Origin: Nitriliruptoraceae bacterium
GTDB taxonomy: Bacteria > Actinomycetota > Nitriliruptoria > Nitriliruptorales > Nitriliruptoraceae
Assembly (NCBI GenBank): GCA_007120485.1
Contig: SKNP01000288.1
Span: 1 to 5,908 of the forward strand
Direction: 5' to 3'
Length of the DNA stretch: 5,908 bases
Shown here: positions 1-3,897 of the stretch, one piece after another
Layout: every line of letters begins with the position of its first letter
How positions within the stretch are numbered: the first letter of the stretch is position 1
The notes under the pieces: model-generated
The model's database searches: none
Told to the model about the DNA's origin: nothing
The model's input: the letters and a program-made list of their open reading frames with translations, nothing else
Position numbers and translations under genes: made by a program

Positions 1-30
1 AGCGAGCCCTCGACGAGTGAGCGCGCGGTG

Positions 31-76
31 GTGAGGCGACGGGGCTGGCGTGACGCGCGCCGCCCCGTCGTCACAC
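31..76 (-). terminator. Strong GC hairpin downstream of tRNA-Ala (candidate terminator)
   Basis: Nine perfect base pairs join 37-45 (CGACGGGGC) with 62-70 (GCCCCGTCG). An inner stem of four pairs (47-50 with 58-61) extends it past a one-base bulge at 46, and weaker pairing reaches out to 31-33 with 74-76. It lies just past the 3' end of the leftward tRNA gene, so it may end that transcript. No T-run follows on the minus strand, so it is not a classical intrinsic terminator; U-tail-less hairpins are often proposed as terminators in high-GC actinobacteria. The role is inferred from position. Confidence 0.4.
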
Positions 77-88
77 CGCCCGCTCGGC

Positions 89-104
89 CGCCGCGATCGC
101 GGCG
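89..104. repeat. 16-bp perfect palindrome at the tRNA 3' flank
   Basis: CGCCGCGATCGCGGCG reads identically on both strands and ends four bases before the tRNA discriminator base on the minus strand. It could fold in the tRNA precursor and mark the 3' trailer for processing, or add to the terminator-like hairpin further along. Palindromes around GATC are easy to form in GC-rich DNA, so the function is uncertain. Confidence 0.4.
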
Positions 105-107
105 CGG

Positions 108-181
108 TGGACCCGACCGGATTCGAACCGGTGACGTCCTGCTTGCAAAGCAGGTGCTCTACCAGGCTGAGCTACGGGCCC
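108..181 (-). tRNA. tRNA-Ala (anticodon UGC)
   Basis: Read on the minus strand, this 74-base stretch folds into a full cloverleaf. The acceptor stem is GGGCCCG with CGGGTCC, the D arm GCTC/GAGC, the anticodon stem CCTGC/GCAGG with loop TTTGCAA, and the T stem ACCGG/CCGGT with loop TTCGAAT. The loop places UGC at the anticodon, which decodes GCN alanine codons. The acceptor stem carries the G3:U70 wobble pair, the classic identity element for alanyl-tRNA synthetase, which confirms the assignment independently. The discriminator is A, and the next bases are CCG, so CCA is not encoded and must be added after transcription. In many actinobacteria tRNA-Ile and tRNA-Ala sit together beyond gyrA; no tRNA-Ile is seen in this window. 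Confidence 0.97.
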
Positions 182-203
182 CGAGGTCCTGACGGACGCG
201 CGC

Positions 204-209
204 AGGATA
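204..209 (-). promoter_or_regulatory. Possible -10 element for tRNA-Ala
   Basis: The minus strand reads TATCCT here, a fair match to the TANNNT actinobacterial -10 box. It lies 22 bases upstream of the tRNA 5' end, which would leave a short leader of about 15 bases. No convincing -35 (TTGAC-like) is visible at 16-19 bases spacing, so this is a weak prediction from position and motif. Confidence 0.3.
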
Positions 210-432
210 CGCCGATGACGGCGGGGCCGCTGACGGGGTCGGCGTCGTCGACGTGAGGCTCCGGCCGCCCGGGAGGTTCGTCGGCGGGAGCGCCCAGGGC
301 TGGCGCGAACGGGGCGCGCGGGGCACCCTGACGCGAACCCCGTCCGGAAGCCACCGGCGATGCACGCTGCTGGCCCGGCCCGCGAGGCCGTGACCGCGGT
401 CGCGTGCCCACCCTCCGCGAGGAAGGACGTCC
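210..432. other. Non-coding spacer between tRNA-Ala and the zinc-ribbon gene
   Basis: No convincing gene is seen. The open frames here are long only because stop codons are rare at this GC content, and none has a good ribosome binding site. Small dyads are present: 309-314 (ACGGGG) pairs with 338-343 (CCCCGT), and GACCGCGGTC at 392-401 is a 10-bp palindrome 31 bases before the next start codon. The promoter of the following gene should lie here, but no clear -35/-10 pair can be picked out. Confidence 0.5.
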
Positions 433-750
433 GTGCGCTGGTTGCTGCTCATCGTGGTCGCCGGTATCGCGGCGTTGATCGGCGTCACGTTCGGCTGGCA
501 GTGGGTGTTCGCACCGCTGCTGGGTGCGGCCCTGTTGCGCTGGTCGATCGCCTCGCTGCGGGCGCTGATCCACGACGCGCGGGACCTCGAGGCGATGGAG
601 GCGGCCCCCGACCCGGTCGGCAGCGATGAACGCACGCTGTTCTGGTGCGAGGAGTGCGGGACCGAGGTCCTGCTCCTGGTCCGCGGCGCACCTCGAGCGC
701 CGAGCCACTGCGGGCAGCGGATGCACGAGCGCACGGAGATCCTGAACTGA
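433..750 (+). CDS. Small membrane protein with C-terminal zinc-ribbon-like motif
   Basis: A 105-residue protein of unknown function. The GTG start is chosen because GGAAGG (421-426) sits six bases upstream. Residues 2-20 and about 24-46 form two hydrophobic segments broken by the short turn GWQW, so the N-terminal half is probably a two-helix membrane hairpin or one long membrane segment. Residues 47-68 are charged and polar. The tail carries CEECG (Cys72, Cys75) and SHCGQRMH (His92, Cys93, His98), spaced like a single zinc ribbon or knuckle, preceded by a conserved-looking FW. I infer a metal-binding cytosolic or membrane-face domain. The family was not recognised by name. It stands alone between the tRNA and a repeat-rich spacer, followed by a 14-bp palindrome that may end its transcript. 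Coding is well supported by the ribosome site, GC3 bias and Cys spacing. Confidence 0.8.
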   Translation: MRWLLLIVVAGIAALIGVTFGWQWVFAPLLGAALLRWSIASLRALIHDARDLEAMEAAPDPVGSDERTLFWCEECGTEVLLLVRGAPRAPSHCGQRMHERTEILN

Positions 751-788
751 CCGCGGAGCAGGGCACACCGCCACGGTCTGGCTGGGCG

Positions 789-802
789 CGGGTCCGGACC
801 CG
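789..802 (+). terminator. 14-bp palindrome downstream of the zinc-ribbon gene
   Basis: CGGGTCCGGACCCG is a perfect palindrome 38 bases after the stop codon. A weaker hairpin precedes it, pairing 749-753 (GACCG) with 774-778 (CGGTC). Together they could act as a U-tail-less terminator. They could equally belong to the repeat array that starts at 806. The role is inferred from position only. Confidence 0.3.
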
Positions 803-805
803 ACC

Positions 806-914
806 GGCCCGATGAGCCCGGCCGGCCCGATGAGCTCGGCCGGCCCGATGAGCCCGGCCGGCCCGAGAGGTCCGACCGGCCCGAATGCGCCCGACTGGCC
901 CGAGTGGCTCGGCC
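806..914. repeat. Six tandem 18-19 bp GC-rich repeats
   Basis: The unit is GGCCCGATGAGCCCGGCC. Units start at 806, 824, 842, 860, 878 and 897. The first and third are identical and the second differs by one base. The fourth to sixth have diverged but keep GGCCCGA at the start, and the fifth is 19 bases long. Each unit begins with GGCC and several end with GGCC, so adjacent units meet in GGCCGGCC palindromes. The period is close to, but not a multiple of, the 10.5-bp helical turn. Because 18 is a multiple of three, both strands read as Gly-Pro-rich collagen-like peptides, which I treat as an artefact. The array ends 25 bases before the DnaA-box-like palindrome, so a role in DNA binding or replication is possible but unproven. 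Confidence 0.85.
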
Positions 915-938
915 GACCCGGCCGACCGGCCCACAGGC

Positions 939-959
939 CATCCACAGGCCCTGTGGATG
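939..959. promoter_or_regulatory. Palindrome of two facing DnaA-box-like sequences
   Basis: CATCCACAGG (939-948) and CCTGTGGATG (950-959) are perfect inverted copies around one central C. Each arm holds ATCCACA, the core of the DnaA box TTATCCACA. The minus-strand copy reads TCATCCACA (952-960, one mismatch to consensus) and the plus-strand copy CCATCCACA (938-946, two mismatches). A further half copy, CCACAGGCC at 931-939, repeats at 942-950, exactly 11 bp away. The arrangement fits a symmetric binding site. DnaA is the obvious candidate, but another dimeric regulator could use such a dyad. Confidence 0.6.
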
Positions 960-995
960 AAGGCGGGACGCGGTGGGTACCGCCACCCTGGGTGA

Positions 996-1018
996 CCTGG
1001 TCTTGTGGATAAACCAGG
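996..1018 (-). promoter_or_regulatory. Consensus DnaA box inside an inverted repeat
   Basis: Positions 1004-1012 read TTATCCACA on the minus strand, a 9/9 match to the consensus DnaA box. The box lies in the 11-base centre of a perfect 6-bp inverted repeat, CCTGGT (996-1001) with ACCAGG (1013-1018). It is 44 bases from the facing-box palindrome at 939-959. No AT-rich unwinding region is visible next to it, so it is more likely an origin-proximal accessory or titration site than the origin core. Confidence 0.6.
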
Positions 1019-1034
1019 CGATACCGAGCGTTGG

Positions 1035-1048
1035 GCGCTAGCTAGCGC
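1035..1048 (-). terminator. 14-bp palindrome downstream of crgA
   Basis: GCGCTAGCTAGCGC is a perfect palindrome 69 bases past the crgA stop on crgA's strand. A small hairpin, GCGAG (1051-1055) with CTCGC (1059-1063), lies between them. They could end the crgA transcript, though no T-run follows. The CTAGCTAG centre is unusual in such GC-rich DNA, because CTAG is rare in many bacterial genomes; it may instead be a protein-binding site belonging to the DnaA-box region. Confidence 0.35.
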
Positions 1049-1116
1049 GCGCGAGACGCTCGCTCAGGCCCTCCTCCGGGCGCGCGTTCGATGGGGGCAC
1101 GCCGATCCCGAGCCGG

Positions 1117-1389
1117 TCACCGCCAGCGCGTGAGGAAGCCGAAGCCGACCGCGAGCACGATGAACCCGCCGACCAGTCCCCAGTTGGACCCCAACAACGG
1201 CCAACTGGCGGTGATGGCGCTGACGACCGGCAGGTAGCCGATGAGGATGATCAACGTGCCGACGATCAGCAACGTCGCGCCCGTCGCCGGGACCCAGTTC
1301 GGGGACGGTGTGGGGTTCTTCTCGGGCTCCACGGTCTGGTAGCGCCGCGGACGGTTCTTCCCGCTGCGGCGGTGCTTGCTCTGTGGCAT
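1117..1389 (-). CDS. crgA: Cell division protein CrgA
   Basis: A 90-residue protein of the CrgA/septation inhibitor family, near the family's usual length. CrgA is a small membrane protein of the actinobacterial divisome. In Mycobacterium it contacts FtsZ, FtsI and FtsQ, and in Streptomyces it delays septation in aerial hyphae. The order fits: a basic N-terminus (residues 1-16, SKHRRSGKNRPRR), a linker, a first membrane helix at about 35-57, then the family signature NW at 69-70 leading into a second helix (about 71-86) that ends in TRWR. The ATG has GAGGA (1394-1398) four bases upstream. It is divergent from the sortase gene, the same arrangement as crgA in Mycobacterium tuberculosis, where trpG also lies close by. 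The N-terminus is more basic than in the mycobacterial protein; otherwise nothing is odd. Confidence 0.93.
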   Translation of the reverse strand: MPQSKHRRSGKNRPRRYQTVEPEKNPTPSPNWVPATGATLLIVGTLIILIGYLPVVSAITASWPLLGSNWGLVGGFIVLAVGFGFLTRWR

Positions 1390-1540
1390 GGGGTCCTCGA
1401 GAACACCGGCTGGGCGGCCAACGGGGCGAGTGTCCGTTCGGGCCGGGCACCCGGGATCGAGCGCCCCCGCTGGGGCCGCTCAGCGTAGCGCCCGACGTGC
1501 CCCGGCGGACGGGCCGAGCGCGTCGGTACCCTCGCTCCTC

Positions 1541-1574
1541 GGGCATCGCCGAGCACCGGGCATCGCCGAGCACC
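1541..1574. repeat. Two tandem copies of a 17-bp unit
   Basis: GGGCATCGCCGAGCACC occurs twice, head to tail and without mismatch. The pair is bounded by the inverted arms CCTCGGG (1537-1543) and CCCGAGG (1574-1580), so the whole block can fold on itself. CTCGG (1538-1542) can also pair with CCGAG (1549-1553). Perfect identity suggests recent duplication or selection. Its place upstream of the sortase makes an operator possible, but there is no direct evidence. Confidence 0.8.
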
Positions 1575-1643
1575 CCGAGGTCGTCGCAGCGGTGGTTCGC
1601 CGCCGAAGCGGCGCGAACGGGGAAGCCCGAGCAGGGGAACGCG

Positions 1644-1664
1644 GCCAGGGGACTCGACCCTGGC
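1644..1664 (+). promoter_or_regulatory. 7-bp stem-loop just before the sortase start
   Basis: GCCAGGG (1644-1650) pairs perfectly with CCCTGGC (1658-1664) around a 7-base loop. It ends three bases before the in-frame ATG at 1668 and nine bases before the GGAGG (1674-1678) that serves the GTG at 1683. In mRNA it could insulate or tune access to the ribosome site. It could also be a DNA operator. The pairing is seen; the role is inferred. Confidence 0.4.
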
Positions 1665-1682
1665 ACGATGAGCGGAGGCAGG

Positions 1683-2390
1683 GTGACCAAGGTCGTCCGG
1701 GGGATCGGGTGGACGCTGGTCGTCGCCGGCGCCGTCGTGTTGCTCTACGTCGTCTACCTGCTGTGGTTCACCGGTCTGGAGACCAACCGGGCGCAGGGCG
1801 AGCTGTCGGAGACCTTCGGACTGGAGGAGGCCGATGGGTCGTTCCCCCAGCTCGACAGCGACGATCCGCAGGCGCTCGATCCCGACGACTCCCTGCCCGA
1901 GGGCCAGATCGAGCCCGGTGATGCCTACGCGGCGATCTGGTTCGAGCGGGACGGTGAGCGGATCGTCAACGACGACGTCCTCTACGTCGTGGAAGGCGTG
2001 AGCCTGGACCTGCTGCGCCAGGGCCCTGGGCACTACCCGGAGTCCGAACGACCCGGCGGTGAGGGCAACCTCTCGATCGCGGGGCACCGCACGACCTACG
2101 GTTCGCCGTTCTGGTCCCTGAACGAGCTCACCGAGGGTGACACGATCCACGTCGTCGACCGGGACGGGCGCGAGTGGGTGTACGCCTACCGCGAGCAGCA
2201 GGTCGTCGCGCCGACCGAGCTGTGGGTCATCGGCGAGGATCCGCTGGAGTCCGGTGAGCCCACGATCACCCTGACCACCTGTCATCCGCGCGGCAGCGCC
2301 GCGCAACGGCTGATCGCCTGGGGTGAGCTGGTCGGCGACCCGATCGAGTCGACCGCCGGCGACCCCATCGACGAACTGGCAGGCGAGTGA
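1683..2390 (+). CDS. Class E sortase
   Basis: A 235-residue membrane-anchored transpeptidase of the class E sortase family. These enzymes cut surface proteins at an LAXTG-type signal and join them to the cell wall precursor. Residues 8-29 form one N-terminal membrane helix; an acidic linker (about 47-78, rich in D/E) leads to the sortase barrel. The catalytic triad is visible: His135 in IAGHRTTYG, Cys200 in TLTTCHP and Arg209 in AAQRLIAWGEL. The GTG is chosen because GGAGG (1674-1678) lies four bases upstream, the same short spacing as at crgA; the ATG at 1668 would add five residues but has no close ribosome site. The stop overlaps the next gene's start by four bases. Class E sortase genes near crgA and trpG/pabA are typical of actinobacterial origin regions. 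No sorting-signal substrate is seen in the window. Confidence 0.93.
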   Translation: MTKVVRGIGWTLVVAGAVVLLYVVYLLWFTGLETNRAQGELSETFGLEEADGSFPQLDSDDPQALDPDDSLPEGQIEPGDAYAAIWFERDGERIVNDDVLYVVEGVSLDLLRQGPGHYPESERPGGEGNLSIAGHRTTYGSPFWSLNELTEGDTIHVVDRDGREWVYAYREQQVVAPTELWVIGEDPLESGEPTITLTTCHPRGSAAQRLIAWGELVGDPIESTAGDPIDELAGE

Positions 2391-2599
2391 ACCCCGACGA
2401 CCCGGACCTCCCCCGCACCCCTGACGACCCGGCCGACCGTCCGGCGGATCCTGACGCGGCCGAGCGGCGTGGCGGCATGCCCACCGCCGTCAAGGTCCTG
2501 CTGTGGACGGTCGTGATCGCCCTGGCGATCGTGGTGCTGTTCGGCTGGGTGTTCCCGTGGGTCGAGTCGATGCAGCAGGACCCGACGCTGGGCAGCTGA
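2387..2599 (+). CDS. Small single-pass membrane protein, coupled to the sortase
   Basis: A 70-residue protein whose GTG start overlaps the sortase stop as GTGA, so translation is probably coupled. Residues 1-28 are acidic and proline-rich, with repeated DDP/DRP/DPD motifs, and likely disordered. Residues 33-56 form one strong membrane helix (VKVLLWTVVIALAIVVLFGWVF), followed by a short tail, PWVESMQQDPTLGS. The acidic half is probably cytoplasmic, though the sequence does not settle the topology. I do not recognise a family. The tight coupling suggests it works with the sortase, for example as a membrane partner, which is inference. The end abuts the convergent polyprenyl synthase gene 78 bases away. 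Coding is supported by the overlap, GC3 bias and the helix; the weakness is the short length and lack of a strong separate ribosome site. Confidence 0.75.
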   Translation: MNPDDPDLPRTPDDPADRPADPDAAERRGGMPTAVKVLLWTVVIALAIVVLFGWVFPWVESMQQDPTLGS

Positions 2600-2677
2600 C
2601 CCGTTCCCGTACCCGCGCCCGGCGGACCGGCTCCCCACCCGCTCCCCACCCAACGGGCCGCCGACCTTCGCGGTCGC
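2600..2677. other. Convergent spacer with tandem repeat and small hairpin
   Basis: Between two converging genes lie two head-to-tail copies of GCTCCCCACCC (2630-2640 and 2641-2651). A 5-bp hairpin, CGACC (2662-2666) with GGTCG (2672-2676), sits immediately after the polyprenyl synthase stop on its strand. The hairpin may form part of a terminator, but no T-run is present on either strand. No gene is seen. Confidence 0.45.
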
Positions 2678-3748
2678 TCAGGCGCTGCGGTCGGCGAGGT
2701 AGTCCGCGAGCGCCTCGAACGTCGGTCGGACGTCGTCCGCCAGGGCGAGATCCGCGAGGGCGGCCCCGAACGCGGCCACCTCGTCGCTGATGGTGGTCTC
2801 GACGGCGTCGCGAGCGCCGCAGTCGATCAGCAGACGGCGGAGCTGGTCGGCCTTCGCCTCGGAGAGGCTCGGGTCGCCGAGCCCGGCCTCCAGCGTCGCG
2901 CGACCCGGGTCGTCGAGCCGGGCCGCCGCTTCCGCGATCAGCAGGGTGCGCTTGCCTTCGGCCAGATCGGACGCGGTCGACTTGCCCGTCGCGCCGGCGT
3001 CACCGAACACGCCGAGCAGGTCATCGCGTAGCTGGAACGCGCGACCCAGCGGGTCGGCGGCCGCCCGAAGCGCCTCCTGGAAGCCGATCTCGGCCCCGGC
3101 CAGCGCGGCGCCGACCTCCAGCGGGCGCGAGACCGAGTAGCGGCCCGACTTGAGCGTGGCGACCGTCAGCGCGGTCGCCCGATCGGTGTCGCGTGAGGTC
3201 GCGGCCTGCAGGTCCAGGAACTGGCCGGCCATGACCTCCTCGCGGAGGGTGACGAACCGCCGCATGCCCTCCAACAGCGCGTCGGCGGGGACGTTCGCCT
3301 CCAGGAACAGCGCATCGGCATGCACGAACGCGAGGTCACCCAGCAGGATCGCGACGGCTTCGCCGTAGTCGTCCGGGTCGCCCTCCCACCCCGCCTCGAG
3401 GTGGGCGGACGCGAAGCCGCGGTGGACCGACGGCCGGCCGCGCCGGGTCGGTGCTCGGTCGATCACGTCGTCGTGGGCCAACGCGCAGGTGTGCAGCAAC
3501 TCCAGTGCGAGCGCCGGTCCGTAGACCTGGCGACGATCGCGCCCGCCGGCGGCCTCGAAGCCGAGCAGCAGCAACGCGGGGCGGATCCGTTTGCCGGCGG
3601 AGGTGAAGGCGCGCAGCTCCGCGGTGACCGGTGCGAGCCGGGGATCGATCGCGTCCACCGGCGGCAGCAGCCGATCCCAGGCCTCGGTGAGCTGTGCGTC
3701 GATCTCCTCGCGTGCCGCGTCGAGGGCGGTCGGCATCGGTCGTGCCAC
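2678..3748 (-). CDS. Polyprenyl (probably geranylgeranyl) diphosphate synthase
   Basis: A 356-residue trans-isoprenyl diphosphate synthase that adds isopentenyl diphosphate to an allylic primer to make C15-C20 or longer chains for quinones, carotenoids or other lipids. All hallmarks are present: GKRIRP (52-57), the first aspartate-rich motif HDDVID (Asp93, Asp94, Asp97) with TRRG after it, GQFLDL (175-180), Lys200 in TLKSGRYS, and the second aspartate-rich motif QLRDDLLG (Asp242, Asp243) followed by GKSTASDLAEGKRT. The fourth and fifth residues before the first DDxxD are Ala89 and Cys88, small side chains that favour C20 or longer product over C15; exact length cannot be read from sequence. 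The GTG start at 3748 is chosen because GAGGAG lies six bases upstream; the ATG at 3736 lies too far from it. The gene is divergent from the AMP-binding gene. Confidence 0.93.
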   Translation of the reverse strand: MARPMPTALDAAREEIDAQLTEAWDRLLPPVDAIDPRLAPVTAELRAFTSAGKRIRPALLLLGFEAAGGRDRRQVYGPALALELLHTCALAHDDVIDRAPTRRGRPSVHRGFASAHLEAGWEGDPDDYGEAVAILLGDLAFVHADALFLEANVPADALLEGMRRFVTLREEVMAGQFLDLQAATSRDTDRATALTVATLKSGRYSVSRPLEVGAALAGAEIGFQEALRAAADPLGRAFQLRDDLLGVFGDAGATGKSTASDLAEGKRTLLIAEAAARLDDPGRATLEAGLGDPSLSEAKADQLRRLLIDCGARDAVETTISDEVAAFGAALADLALADDVRPTFEALADYLADRSA

Positions 3749-3897
3749 GGGGTGCTCCTCGAACGCGCGGTCGGTCCCGGCGTTCGGTCGATGATGCGGA
3801 CGGGGCGGTCGGCACCGTAGCCGTGGTCCGGTCCTCGCTAGGCTCATGAGGTCGTGAGGGCGGCCAGGCACGGTTCGCAGAGGCGTCAGGAGTCGAG
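3749..3897. other. Divergent promoter region, polyprenyl synthase / AMP-binding gene
   Basis: This 149-base spacer must serve two diverging genes. TAGGCT at 3839-3844 on the plus strand is a fair -10 box for the AMP-binding gene, about 54 bases before its start. TACGGT on the minus strand (3814-3819) could serve the synthase. Neither has a convincing -35, so both are tentative. The ribosome sites at each edge, GAGGAG at 3755-3760 (minus) and AGGAG at 3888-3892 (plus), are clear. No further gene is seen. Confidence 0.4.

Larger units (their letters stand above)
1390..1667. other. Divergent crgA/sortase control region rich in dyads
   Basis: This spacer must hold the promoters of both neighbours. 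A TACGCT on the minus strand (1482-1487) and a TACCCT on the plus strand (1527-1532) match TANNNT -10 boxes, but neither has a clear -35. Hairpins are dense: GAGCG (1459-1463) pairs with CGCTC (1477-1481) enclosing CCCC-GCT-GGGG, and GCCGC-CGAA-GCGGC (1599-1612) is flanked by GTTC and GAAC. A 17-bp tandem duplication is listed separately. No gene is supported: the upstream extension of the sortase frame has no ribosome site and lacks sortase-like sequence. Confidence 0.5.

Noticed and set aside
806..914. CRISPR array
   Set aside because: The repeats are contiguous with no unique spacers, the units diverge, and there are no cas genes.
159..986. Long minus-strand open frames overlapping the tRNA and the zinc-ribbon gene
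   Set aside because: They cross a tRNA gene and the repeats, have no family-like motifs, and arise from scarce stop codons in GC-rich DNA.
812..1012. Plus-strand open frame reading as a collagen-like GP-rich peptide
   Set aside because: It is produced by the 18-bp repeats, whose period is a multiple of three. There is no ribosome site, and it runs through the DnaA-box region; the opposite strand gives a similar artefact.
751..1116. The chromosomal origin (oriC) itself
   Set aside because: Three box-like sites are present, but there is no AT-rich unwinding region, no dnaA or dnaN beside it, and fewer boxes than typical actinobacterial origins. An accessory role is more likely.
1308..1667. 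Upstream extension of the sortase frame
   Set aside because: It overlaps crgA, lacks a ribosome site and shows no sortase-like or signal sequence; the membrane helix expected at the N-terminus starts after 1683.
3749..3871. Longer N-terminus for the polyprenyl synthase from 3871
   Set aside because: The added 41 residues are Arg/Pro/His-rich with no family match, and GAGGAG is ideally placed for GTG at 3748.
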